A stretch of DNA of 64,000 nt. Origin: Eubacteriales bacterium. GTDB taxonomy: Bacteria > Bacillota > Clostridia > Tissierellales > GPF-1. Shown here one piece after another: positions 9,708 to 17,043 of this stretch. The first letter of the stretch is position 1. Every line of letters starts with the position of its first letter. Position numbers and translations under genes: made by a program. The notes beneath the pieces are model-generated. The model did not search any database, was not told the DNA's origin, and saw only the letters and a program-made list of their open reading frames with translations. The DNA lies in NCBI GenBank assembly GCA_030625815.1, contig DAOUQF010000005.1:1-64000 (forward strand), read 5' to 3'.

Positions 9708-9776
9708 CAGCTGCATGCCAGATGGGAGTCATCAGATTCCCCCTTTCTCTGGTGTGCCGCTGAACAATTTTTTTTC
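9708..9776 (+). terminator. Strong internal terminator or attenuator between IIA and IIC
   Basis: A long arm starting CAGCTGCATGCCAGA pairs with TCTGGTGTGCCGCTG (one mismatch, two wobbles). The loop can form a further GGGA/TCCC pair, and the 3' arm is followed by AACAATTTTTTTT. It lies inside an otherwise co-directional PTS cluster. Confidence 0.75.
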
Positions 9777-9800
9777 TCGAATCACCGGGCCCGATTTGAA

Positions 9801-9814
9801 AGAAAACGTTATTA
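9801..9814. promoter_or_regulatory. cre-like site before the IIC gene
   Basis: agaaaacgttatta resembles the CcpA cre consensus TGWAANCGNTNWCA with two mismatches. It lies between the terminator and the IIC ribosome site. Weak on its own. Confidence 0.3.
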
Positions 9815-9845
9815 TTTTAAAAAACCGATAGGAGGTTTCTCAAAA

Positions 9846-10898
9846 ATGAAAGAAATGATGAAAAACACACGACAGCATCTGATGACAGGTGTATCGTACA
9901 TGATCCCATTCGTCGTAGCTGGTGGCGTGCTACTCGCACTTGCCGTAATGATCTCCGGTAAAGCTGCCGTTCCAGACACTGGAATCTTGAAAGCAATGTC
10001 CGATATTGGTATTGCCGGTTTAACCTTATTTGTTCCTGTACTTGGTGGATTTATTGCATTTTCTATGGTTGACCGTCCCGGTATCGCACCTGGTATGATT
10101 GGCGCGTACTTGGCAAACTCTGTTGGCGCTGGTTTCTTGGGCGGAATCGCCGCTGGTATCCTTGCAGGTATCGTTGTCTTCTACTTGAAGAAAATCAAAG
10201 TTCCATCCGTTATGCGATCTGTAATGCCAATCTTTGTTATTCCTCTAGTGGGCACTTTGACTGTCGGCCTATTGATTACATACGTAATCGGTCAACCGAT
10301 TGCAAACGTCATGGTCGGCTTAAACGGCTGGTTGGGCTCTATGCAGGGATCTTCCAAGATTGTATTGGGCATTATCCTAGGCTCTATGATGGCATTTGAC
10401 ATGGGTGGTCCTGTCAATAAAACAGCGTACTTCTTCGCTTCAGGCTTGATCTTGACTCATCCAGAATTGATGGGCGCTGTAGGTGTTGCGATCTGTACAC
10501 CTCCACTAGGCATGGCTCTTGCAACATTTATCGCACCGAAGAAATACCGTACAGAAGAACGAGAAGCTGGCAAAGCAGCTTTGATCATGGGCTTCATCGG
10601 AATCACAGAAGGCGCGATTCCTTTCGCCGCTTCCGATCCGCTTCGCGTAATTCCAGCCATTGTTCTAGGTGGTGCTGCCGGTTCTGTTACAGCATTCTTA
10701 GTTGGTGCTGCAAACCATGCTCCTTGGGGTGGTTGGATTGTATTGCCAGTCGTTGAAAACCGTTTGGGTTATATCTTCGCGACGCTTGTCGGTGTTGCCG
10801 TAACAGCCTTCGTTGTTAACTTCTTGAAAAAAGAAGTATCTGATGAAGTTACTGAAACAGGCGGAAATATGGACGAATTGGATATCTCATTCGAATAA
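9846..10898 (+). CDS. PTS fructose-family IIC permease
   Basis: A 350-residue membrane permease of the fructose/mannosylglycerate EIIC family. Several hydrophobic helices begin around residue 15 (TGVSYMIPFVVAGGVLLALA). Conserved motifs include FDMGGPVNKTAY and GITEGAIPFAASDPLR. It is a stand-alone IIC; IIA and IIB are separate polypeptides, as in E. coli FrwC/FrwB. GGAGG precedes the ATG. It imports and phosphorylates one sugar or sugar alcohol that cannot be named from sequence. Confidence 0.93.
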   Translation: MKEMMKNTRQHLMTGVSYMIPFVVAGGVLLALAVMISGKAAVPDTGILKAMSDIGIAGLTLFVPVLGGFIAFSMVDRPGIAPGMIGAYLANSVGAGFLGGIAAGILAGIVVFYLKKIKVPSVMRSVMPIFVIPLVGTLTVGLLITYVIGQPIANVMVGLNGWLGSMQGSSKIVLGIILGSMMAFDMGGPVNKTAYFFASGLILTHPELMGAVGVAICTPPLGMALATFIAPKKYRTEEREAGKAALIMGFIGITEGAIPFAASDPLRVIPAIVLGGAAGSVTAFLVGAANHAPWGGWIVLPVVENRLGYIFATLVGVAVTAFVVNFLKKEVSDEVTETGGNMDELDISFE

Positions 10899-10926
10899 GT
10901 TAAAATCAGAGAAAGGAAGTGTCTGA

Positions 10927-11247
10927 ATGAAAGTTATAGCTGTAACTGCATGTCCTTCCGGCGTTGCGCATACCTATATGGCTGCTGAAGCCATTGAAAT
11001 GGCCGCAAAAGAAGCAGGATTTGATGTAAAAGTTGAAACACAAGGATCTATCGGAATCGAAAACGCTTTGACAAAAGAGGACATTACATCTGCGGATTAT
11101 GTTGTCTTGACCAAAGATATGCAAATCAAAAACGAAACTCGTTTTTCAGGGAAAACGGTTGTCCGTGTTTCTGTAGGCGATGCAATCAAGAAATCAAATG
11201 CGTTGATGAAAAAATTGCAACAACATTACGATTCTAAAAACAAGTAA
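10927..11247 (+). CDS. PTS fructose-type IIB component
   Basis: A 106-residue EIIB-fructose domain. The phosphorylated Cys9 is in TACPSGVAHTYMAAEAIE, the classic signature. It transfers phosphate from the IIA to the substrate held by the IIC just upstream, 28 bases away. GAAAGGAAG precedes the ATG. Length matches single-domain FrwB/FrvB-like proteins. Confidence 0.94.
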   Translation: MKVIAVTACPSGVAHTYMAAEAIEMAAKEAGFDVKVETQGSIGIENALTKEDITSADYVVLTKDMQIKNETRFSGKTVVRVSVGDAIKKSNALMKKLQQHYDSKNK

Positions 11248-11254
11248 ATGACTG

Positions 11255-11283
11255 AAGGCCGGCGCATATGCTTCGGCCTTTGT
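11255..11283 (+). terminator. Weak hairpin between IIB and aldolase-like gene
   Basis: AAGGCCG, 12-base loop, CGGCCTT, then a short T stretch (TTTGT). Probably a partial terminator or mRNA stabiliser, since the next gene follows closely. Confidence 0.5.
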
Positions 11284-11308
11284 CATGGCCAAAAGAGGAG
11301 AAATCATC

Positions 11309-12565
11309 ATGAATCAAAACAATCTAGCAACTTATGTCTCTTATTTACTTGAAAACCCGGAAGATCGAGCCACTATGCTGGGCATCGGACCGATGTCAGA
11401 CACCTTGATCACTGCCTGCTTTGAACTGGCTGAAGAGAAACGATTCCCTTTGATGTTTATCGCCAGCCGAAACCAAGTCGATTGCGACGACCTCGGTGGT
11501 GGATATGTATGTGGCTGGGACCAAGCTCGATTCGCCTCTGATCTAAAAACCATTGCAAAAGAAGTTGGCTTTACGGGTGATTACTTCCTTTGCCGCGATC
11601 ACGGTGGTCCTTGGCAGCGGGATAAAGAACGAAACGATCACCTTCCAGAAGCAGAAGCGATGAAATTGGCACACCATTCTTACGAAGAAGACATGTTGAA
11701 CGGATTCGATCTTCTACACATCGACCCGACCAAAGATCCGTATATCACAGGGAAAGTGATTCCCCTTGATATTGTTCTTGATCGCACCATCGAACTAATC
11801 CGATATTGCGAAACCTTTAGAAAAGAAAACAATCTGCCCGAGGTAGCCTATGAAGTCGGCACCGAAGAAACCAATGGCGGACTAACTTCTTCGGAAGTAT
11901 ATGAAGGCTTTATTAGAACCTTAACAGAACGTCTGGATGCGGAAGGTCTTCCCCGCCCAGCCTTTATCGTTGGACAAACTGGAACCCTTACCCGCTTAAC
12001 AGAAAACGTAGGGAATTTCTCAGCAGAGAATGCAAAAGTCCTTTCTGCTTTGGCGAAAAAATATGGTGTTGGCTTGAAGGAACACAATGGCGATTACCTT
12101 CCGGATACCATCTTGCTTCAACATCCTGCCGTAGGCATTACCGCCATGAACGTTGCTCCCGCATATGGAACTGCCGAAACAAGAGCATACCTGAATTTGA
12201 TGGAAGTCGAACGACGTGAGTTTGAAGCCGATCGACTGGAAAAGCGTTCCACTCTGCATGCCACGCTTCAGGATGAAATTTTGGCTGGCGGACGATTCAA
12301 AAAATGGTTGGTGGGTGATCAACTTCAGATGAACAACGAAGAACTAAAAGCAGATTCAGACTTGATGTTTACCATCACGGAGATGGCGGGACACTACACA
12401 TACAACAACGAAACCATTAAAAACGGCTTAGATGAGCTTTTTGAGAATCTATCCAATCTAGGCATTGATGGACGACGTTATGCAATCAACCAGATTAAAA
12501 AGGTGATTCGAAACGAAGCGGAATGCTTCAATCTAGTCGGATTAACCGATCGTGTCAATCGCTAA
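11309..12565 (+). CDS. GatZ/KbaZ-like class II aldolase family protein
   Basis: A 418-residue protein resembling the GatZ/KbaZ subunit of class II tagatose-bisphosphate aldolase: FIASRNQVDCDDLGGGYVCGWD, then a loop starting at FLCRDHGGPWQRDKE and LLHIDPTKD. In GatZ systems this subunit stabilises the catalytic GatY/KbaY, but no GatY-like gene is present in the window. The RDHGGPW loop could be a metal/substrate site, so it may be an active aldolase or epimerase; the related UxaE family shows that this fold can be catalytic. ATG 11309 was chosen because GAGGAG is 8 bases before it. It is the last gene of the PTS operon. Exact reaction unknown. Confidence 0.78.
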   Translation: MNQNNLATYVSYLLENPEDRATMLGIGPMSDTLITACFELAEEKRFPLMFIASRNQVDCDDLGGGYVCGWDQARFASDLKTIAKEVGFTGDYFLCRDHGGPWQRDKERNDHLPEAEAMKLAHHSYEEDMLNGFDLLHIDPTKDPYITGKVIPLDIVLDRTIELIRYCETFRKENNLPEVAYEVGTEETNGGLTSSEVYEGFIRTLTERLDAEGLPRPAFIVGQTGTLTRLTENVGNFSAENAKVLSALAKKYGVGLKEHNGDYLPDTILLQHPAVGITAMNVAPAYGTAETRAYLNLMEVERREFEADRLEKRSTLHATLQDEILAGGRFKKWLVGDQLQMNNEELKADSDLMFTITEMAGHYTYNNETIKNGLDELFENLSNLGIDGRRYAINQIKKVIRNEAECFNLVGLTDRVNR

Positions 12566-12664
12566 AAAACCCAGCACTGAAAAGCATCAAACCCTAAGAG
12601 GATTTGATGCAAGATAAAGGATTTATTCAAAGTTTTCCTTTGAATAAAAAGCGCAGCCCCGAGA
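12501..12664 (+). repeat. Degenerate direct repeat, copy A
   Basis: Covers the aldolase-like gene's last codons, the gap after it and an abortive ATG with ribosome site (12606). It aligns over about 165 bases with copy B at 12903-13070: shared blocks include TTCGAAACGAAG, CCGATCGTGTCAATC, CATCAAACCC, AGAGGAT/GGAGGAT before ATG, and AAAGCGCAGCC. Confidence 0.65.
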
Positions 12665-12687
12665 AATATACGGGGCTGCGCTTTTTT
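12649..12687 (+). terminator. Strong intrinsic terminator of the PTS operon
   Basis: AAGCGCAGCCCCG, short loop, CGGGGCTGCGCTT and a T-run. The left arm coincides with a block shared with the start of the downstream PHP gene. Confidence 0.9.
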
Positions 12688-12692
12688 CCAAG

Positions 12693-12830
12693 CTAGACAC
12701 CTCACAAGATGTCATCTTGGATCATAAAGATTATTATATGGCTATCATGTCTGGCATTTCTATCAATACTCTTATTCAATGGATCAATACCGGCAAAATA
12801 TCCCGCCGGTTGAATAAGCCGACCTATTGA
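12693..12830 (+). other. Possible decayed coding remnant in the 12566-13010 gap
   Basis: An open frame without a proper start reads like protein around DHKDYYMAIMSGISINTL and stops at 12828. In another frame 12843-12965 reads YGEYQSIQEVLRNEEE and ends just before the PHP promoter. Together they suggest an eroded gene of unknown family. No homology can be claimed. Confidence 0.25.
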
Positions 12831-12902
12831 AAGCGCAAGTGAAACAAGCCGCAAATTTCAACCTGTTCCTGTACCCCCTATGGAGAATACCAGTCGATAC
12901 AA

Positions 12903-13070
12903 GAGGTGCTTCGAAACGAAGAAGAAGGTTCAAGTGAGTTGAGTGAGCCGATCGTGTCAATCCCTTGAAACTCTGGTACAATAAAAACATCAAACCCACA
13001 GGAGGATCTGATGCTGGATTATCATATTCATTCAAACTTTTCATTTGATTCCAAAGCGCAGCCTCGAGAG
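12903..13070 (+). repeat. Degenerate direct repeat, copy B
   Basis: Partner of the repeat at 12501-12664, about 402 bases downstream. This copy contains the working ribosome site and first ~20 codons of the PHP gene, so copy A is probably the decayed one. Confidence 0.65.
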
Positions 13071-13802
13071 ATTTGCAAAGCCGCGCTTTCTTTGGGAATC
13101 GAGGAAATTGGGATCACCGATCACTTTTCATTTGCACCCTATAGCCCCAACTATCGATATTTCGATCCGGATGTCTATTTTCGCGTCTGGACCAAACTTC
13201 AGGAAGAATTTGCACCGAATTTAACGATACGAATTGGTATTGAATTGGATGAGTTTGCAAACTTTCCAATGGAATCCAATGAACTCGTGCGAAACTATCC
13301 TTGGGATCTTGTCATCGGAAGCACCCATGATTTAGAAGGTGGCACCCTCAGGACCTACCTGCGAAAATATCAGAATCAAGAGCAGACCATTCGCGCCTAT
13401 TATAAAGCGCTGACTTCTGCAATTGAAGTCGGAGCTTTCGACGTCTTGGCGCATTTTGACTTGATCAAGCGCTATATCACCGATGAAGGGGAACCCTTGA
13501 TGAAAATGAATCCCTTTGACTCTCAAATCGATTCCCTCTTCTGCTTGCTCATTGAAAAGGAAATTGCCTTGGAAGTCAACACCTCCGGTCTTCAGCAAGC
13601 GTGCCGCTCCCCTTTTCCTTCCTACGCGCTACTGGAACGCTTCTACAGCCTCGGCGGAAAACTGATCACCATCGGAAGCGATGCCCATAAGCCCGCTGAT
13701 CTATCCCGAGAATTCGACCTGGTTCTCCCCCGTTTACAAGCAATCGGATTCCCCGGCCTTGTCCGGTTTCATCAGCGAAAAAAAAGAATCCAAACATGGT
13801 GA
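13011..13802 (+). CDS. PHP-domain phosphatase, histidinol-phosphatase (HisK) family
   Basis: A 263-residue PHP metallophosphoesterase. Metal-binding motifs appear in order: DYHIHSNFSFDS (residues 3-14), EIGITDHFSF (about 35-44), IGSTHD, HFDLIKR and GSDAHKP. The length and order match HisK, which removes phosphate from histidinol phosphate, but no other his gene is in the window, so a different phosphoester is possible. GGAGG precedes the ATG. It stands alone between a repeat region and a shared terminator. Confidence 0.82.
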   Translation: MLDYHIHSNFSFDSKAQPREICKAALSLGIEEIGITDHFSFAPYSPNYRYFDPDVYFRVWTKLQEEFAPNLTIRIGIELDEFANFPMESNELVRNYPWDLVIGSTHDLEGGTLRTYLRKYQNQEQTIRAYYKALTSAIEVGAFDVLAHFDLIKRYITDEGEPLMKMNPFDSQIDSLFCLLIEKEIALEVNTSGLQQACRSPFPSYALLERFYSLGGKLITIGSDAHKPADLSREFDLVLPRLQAIGFPGLVRFHQRKKRIQTW

Positions 13803-13833
13803 AAAGCACGCCTTGTCCAAGGGCGTGCTTTTC
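13802..13833. terminator. Bidirectional terminator
   Basis: AAAAGCACGCC pairs with GGCGTGCTTTT. It serves the rightward PHP gene and the leftward ATPase operon that ends at 13845. Confidence 0.85.
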
Positions 13834-13844
13834 GAGGAGAACAT

Positions 13845-14702
13845 TTATGTGTGCTTTGTCAGCAACCTTTCCCATATCGCGCGAATGGCGCGATTTGCTG
13901 GAGAATCTTTCATCTCCACCACAGGCTTTGCTTCACGCAATGCCTGAAAAACAATTGGATCGAAGGGAATAATTCCTGCAACCAGGATTCCTTCCGACTC
14001 CGCTCGCTTTGCGATTTCTCGCTCAATCTTTTCATTCAAATTCCATTTATTGATTATGATACAAACTGGAACATCCAGTTTTTTTGCTAATTCAATGGAT
14101 CGAAAGCCATCCGAGACGCCTGACAAACTCGGTTCCATCACAACGATCGCCAAGTGGCAACCCGCTAAGGATGCAATCACAGGACATCCAATTCCCGGCG
14201 GCCCATCGATTAATAAATTCAATGCTTTCGGTTCTGCAATCTGCCGCAATTGATGCACCAATTTTCCGCTTCCGGCTTCTCCCGGGAATAAGCGCGCATG
14301 CACCAAGGGTCCCTGTTGAATTCGATCCTCGTAGATCTGGCCCGTTTGAACCGTTTCCATTTGAATCGCCGCATGCTCGCAATATAAGCTGCAGAGTCCG
14401 CAACCTTCGCAAAATATCGGTTCCACAACCAGCCGTCCATTTTGAATGCCAATGGCCGATTGTGGACAAACGGTTTGACATGCCCCGCATCGGACACATC
14501 GATTTTGCTTAATAACCGCCTTTTCTCCACCAATAAATTCTTGTTTCTTAATTCTCTTTCCCTGCGGAAACAACAGGGCTAAGTTGGCTGCATCGGTATC
14601 CGCATCCATCATGCACCATGTTTCATCACTTAAGGCGGCAAAAGAAGAAGTAACCATGGTTTTTCCGGTACCGCCTTTTCCGCTTATCACAACCCATTTC
14701 AT
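13845..14702 (-). CDS. MinD-superfamily P-loop ATPase with inserted ferredoxin domain
   Basis: A 285-residue Mrp/MinD-like ATPase. The deviant Walker A GKGGTGKT is at residues 8-15. Two 4Fe-4S motifs, CVRCGACQTVCP and CEGCGLCSLYC, interrupt the ATPase fold near residues 60-115, and DGPPGIGCPVIAS follows. The start ATG overlaps the stop of the upstream paralogue (ATGA), so the pair is coupled. Such ferredoxin-ATPase pairs next to NifX-like proteins occur in anaerobes and may assemble or carry Fe-S or metal clusters; the role is not established. Confidence 0.88.
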   Translation of the reverse strand: MKWVVISGKGGTGKTMVTSSFAALSDETWCMMDADTDAANLALLFPQGKRIKKQEFIGGEKAVIKQNRCVRCGACQTVCPQSAIGIQNGRLVVEPIFCEGCGLCSLYCEHAAIQMETVQTGQIYEDRIQQGPLVHARLFPGEAGSGKLVHQLRQIAEPKALNLLIDGPPGIGCPVIASLAGCHLAIVVMEPSLSGVSDGFRSIELAKKLDVPVCIIINKWNLNEKIEREIAKRAESEGILVAGIIPFDPIVFQALREAKPVVEMKDSPANRAIRAIWERLLTKHT

Positions 14703-15541
14703 TGCTTGCCGCACTCCCTTCTGCCTAAAATCTGGCTGCCCCATTGTTTCAGAGGCGATTGAAGTTCATCCAACAATGCCTGCAAATCCCCTTGCCCATA
14801 GGCTCGGGCTATAGATTCAGAGAAAGGAATCGTTCCCAGAAGCGTAATATTCCTCCTGGCAATATACGATTGCAACTCTTCCTCGTAACCAAAGGAACGA
14901 TTGATTACGACCCCAGCCGGAATCCCCAACCGCTGCAACACCTCAACTGTCGCTTTAAAATCATGAATCCCAAACCGTGTAGGTTCAGCGACCAGCAACG
15001 CATAATCAATCCCCTTGAGTGTTTCAATGCAATTGCAAGAAACACCTGGCGGGCCATCTAAAATCCGGATTTCATTCCTTCGACTCAAGGCTTTCACTTC
15101 ATGAATCAATGGCGGTACAATGGACTCTTGAATATCAAGCCGACCCTCCCAGACAATTTGTTCCCCTGATTTTCCCTGCTTCGCGATCCCGATCTTTCTT
15201 GTAGATCGCGTGATGGCTTTGGTCTCACAGACCAATTCACATCCCATGCAACTATGACACAGCTCTGGAAAAAACAGTAATCCAGACTTTGTAAGCGCTA
15301 GCGCATTGTATCGACAAAAACCAACGCAAGCACCGCAATGCGTGCATTTATTATAACTGATTTCTGGAACCGCCACCGATACCTCATATGACCTTTCCCA
15401 AATTGGTTTTAGTAGTAAGGCACCATTGGGCACCTCGACATCACAGTCTATATAATCCCACCCAAAATATGCGGAAAGTGCTGTTGCCACTAAGGTTTTC
15501 CCCGTCCCTCCCTTTCCGCTGATCACTGCAATATCATACAA
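14699..15541 (-). CDS. MinD-superfamily P-loop ATPase with inserted ferredoxin domain (paralogue)
   Basis: A 280-residue relative of the neighbouring ATPase, with GKGGTGKT at residues 9-16 and two clusters (CTHCGACVGFC, CHSCMGCELVC) in the same place. LDGPPGVSCNCIETL is the Walker B region. The two probably form a heterodimer, as MinD/Mrp proteins act as dimers. It overlaps the NifX-like gene by 8 bases, so all three are one operon. Substrate cluster and partner are unknown. Confidence 0.88.
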   Translation of the reverse strand: MYDIAVISGKGGTGKTLVATALSAYFGWDYIDCDVEVPNGALLLKPIWERSYEVSVAVPEISYNKCTHCGACVGFCRYNALALTKSGLLFFPELCHSCMGCELVCETKAITRSTRKIGIAKQGKSGEQIVWEGRLDIQESIVPPLIHEVKALSRRNEIRILDGPPGVSCNCIETLKGIDYALLVAEPTRFGIHDFKATVEVLQRLGIPAGVVINRSFGYEEELQSYIARRNITLLGTIPFSESIARAYGQGDLQALLDELQSPLKQWGSQILGRRECGKQ

Positions 15542-15866
15542 GACGAGTTAAAATTCCTTTCTTAAAGGCATCTACGACCTCCTCCAAGGTACCGGCTGGA
15601 GATTCATAGACGGGAATTTGACTCTCTTGAATAATTCGCAAGGCTTTTGGTCCCAGCTTCTTGCAAATAATTGCGCCGACCTTTTCATCCGCTGCCAATT
15701 GAGCGATGGAAATTCCAGCGCCATGCTCATGGTTGATTGACGAGTTTTTCAAAAAATCATAATGATTCTGGATTTCTGAGTAAAATGCAAAATACGGACT
15801 TCTTCCAAAATTTTCGGACACCATTGCGTCTGTTTTCTTGTCAGATACACTAATCATAATTCTCAT
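15534..15866 (-). CDS. NifX/NifB-like dinitrogenase iron-molybdenum cofactor domain protein
   Basis: A 110-residue single-domain protein of the family that binds FeMo-cofactor precursors in nitrogen fixers. Typical features are the ISVSDKKTDAMVSENFGRSPYF start, the conserved HGAGIS loop, and GPKALRIIQESQIPVYE. No nif genes are present, so a general iron-sulfur or metal-cluster carrier role is more likely. The start follows GGAGG and comes 17 bases after a perfect CATATG-centred palindrome. It is the first gene of the operon with the two ferredoxin ATPases. Confidence 0.87.
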   Translation of the reverse strand: MRIMISVSDKKTDAMVSENFGRSPYFAFYSEIQNHYDFLKNSSINHEHGAGISIAQLAADEKVGAIICKKLGPKALRIIQESQIPVYESPAGTLEEVVDAFKKGILTRLV

Positions 15867-15882
15867 TTCATCGACCTCCTTT

Positions 15883-15902
15883 ATTGGCATATGCCAATTA
15901 TA
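15883..15902 (-). promoter_or_regulatory. Operator palindrome and -10 of the NifX/ATPase operon
   Basis: ATTGGCATATGCCAAT is a perfect 16-base palindrome just downstream of a TATAAT -10 (minus strand, 15897-15902). A related GGGCATATGCCC lies before the DUF5320 gene. Confidence 0.7.
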
Positions 15903-15931
15903 GTGTACGTCATTTCTAAAAAAAGAACAAG

Positions 15932-15962
15932 AAAAAACCCGATTTATCTTCGGGCTTTTTTT
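15932..15962 (-). terminator. Terminator of the PadR/DUF2812 operon
   Basis: On the minus strand, GCCCGAAGATAAATCGGG is followed by TTTTTT. Confidence 0.75.
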
Positions 15963-15974
15963 GAGAGTTCTAAA

Positions 15975-16511
15975 CTATAAGATTGAATCTTTCAATTCGT
16001 TCATTCTTTGCTGGATACGATAGGCTCCATATCCCAATAGGCCTGTCACAACTGCGATTAAAATCCGTATCATTACAGTCGGCACTGACGTTGATCTGGA
16101 CAATCCTTCATTCAAGAGGGTGATATTTATAAAGTTAAACAGGTTCATTAAGCCCAATATCAGCGTAATATTTCTCCATCTCTTCAATGCATCCCATTTC
16201 GATTGATTATCGGATAATATTTCATCCTGTTCCCCCTCTTTATGCGGCTTTCGAAAATACTGCCACGAAAAGAGCCTATCTACCCATTCCCACCCTAAGT
16301 CTTCAAATAGCCTGACACATGACTGCAGGTCCATTTCTTTGCCAGAGTAAGAGTACAATCGATACGTAATGTCTTCCGGTTCTCCTTTGATAAAGTCATA
16401 TACGCACCATCCTACTTTTCTTAAATGCCATCCTTGGGCTGCCATACTCTTCAGCCATTTTTCTTCTTCCAGTTCCTGCCAAGCAAAAAACACCCTTCTT
16501 ATTCTCTTCAT
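15975..16511 (-). CDS. DUF2812 membrane protein
   Basis: A 178-residue protein. The N-terminal soluble half has the DUF2812 pattern (EEEKWLKSMAAQGWHLRKVGWCVYDFIKGEP, then YRLYSY). Two hydrophobic segments follow near residues 115-135 and 145-165. Genes of this family usually sit beside a PadR regulator, as here; their function is unknown. A GTG at 16520 overlapping the padR stop is an alternative start with a better-spaced GGAGG; ATG 16511 has AGGAG 10 bases away. Confidence 0.75.
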   Translation of the reverse strand: MKRIRRVFFAWQELEEEKWLKSMAAQGWHLRKVGWCVYDFIKGEPEDITYRLYSYSGKEMDLQSCVRLFEDLGWEWVDRLFSWQYFRKPHKEGEQDEILSDNQSKWDALKRWRNITLILGLMNLFNFINITLLNEGLSRSTSVPTVMIRILIAVVTGLLGYGAYRIQQRMNELKDSIL

Positions 16512-16516
16512 CTCTT

Positions 16517-16843
16517 TCACGCTCCTGCCTCCTTCACCCATTCCTCCGAGTTTGCAACCACCCGTTTCATGCGATAGTATTCATCCAATAGCAGTTGCTG
16601 CCCTTCCTCGGTCAACACGTAACATTTTCTTCGATCATCGGATGAATCCGGACAAACCGTAGCCTGAATCGCCCCCTGCTTTTCCAATTTCCCCAAGGCT
16701 CCATACAAGGTTCCAGGTCCAATCTCCACCTGTCCCTCTGTGATTCGTTCAATCATCTGCATCATGCCATACCCATGATTGGGCTCTTGCAATGCCAGTA
16801 AAATATAATAGGTCGCTTCCGTTAACGGTCCTCTCTTTTTCAT
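16517..16843 (-). CDS. PadR family transcriptional regulator
   Basis: A 108-residue winged-helix repressor. RGPLTEATYYILLALQEPNHGYGMMQ is the classic PadR N-terminus, followed by GPGTLYGALGKLEKQG (recognition region) and DDRRKCYVLTEEG. It is co-transcribed with the DUF2812 membrane protein, whose synthesis it probably controls along with its own. Upstream (16895-16925) lie overlapping TATCG/CGATA repeats that could be its operator. Confidence 0.9.
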   Translation of the reverse strand: MKKRGPLTEATYYILLALQEPNHGYGMMQMIERITEGQVEIGPGTLYGALGKLEKQGAIQATVCPDSSDDRRKCYVLTEEGQQLLLDEYYRMKRVVANSEEWVKEAGA

Positions 16844-16971
16844 GTCTCCATCCTTCCATTTTCACATCTTCAATTCACTCGTCATTCGCTCTATCGAGTC
16901 GCGATGTATCGTGTATCGATATATTACCCCGTGCCTCATCCAAAGTCAATAAATATTTCAGAATTTTATTA

Positions 16972-17023
16972 TTGACATATGCCCATAATGGAGTTATGAT
17001 GGTCTTGTAAAGGGCATATGCCC
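16972..17023 (+). promoter_or_regulatory. Promoter with two CATATGCCC operators
   Basis: TTGACA (16972), 17-base spacer, TATGAT (16995-17000). CATATGCCCATAAT overlaps the spacer, and GGGCATATGCCCATTAT lies near +12, about 40 bases further on. The core matches the palindrome before the NifX-like gene. Confidence 0.75.
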
Positions 17024-17043
17024 ATTATAAAGGAGGTGACAAT

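Noticed and set aside
11255-11283. GGCGCATATGC inside the hairpin as another CATATGCC operator
   Set aside because: It is the hairpin loop, not a promoter element, and lacks the GGCATATGCC symmetry.
12784-13044. 86-residue minus-strand frame in the repeat region
   Set aside because: No ribosome site, overlaps the PHP gene start, no family; the region is better explained as repeat and remnant.
15534-15866. Part of a nitrogenase cluster
   Set aside because: No nifHDK, nifE, nifN or full NifB is nearby; only the small cofactor-binding domain is present.
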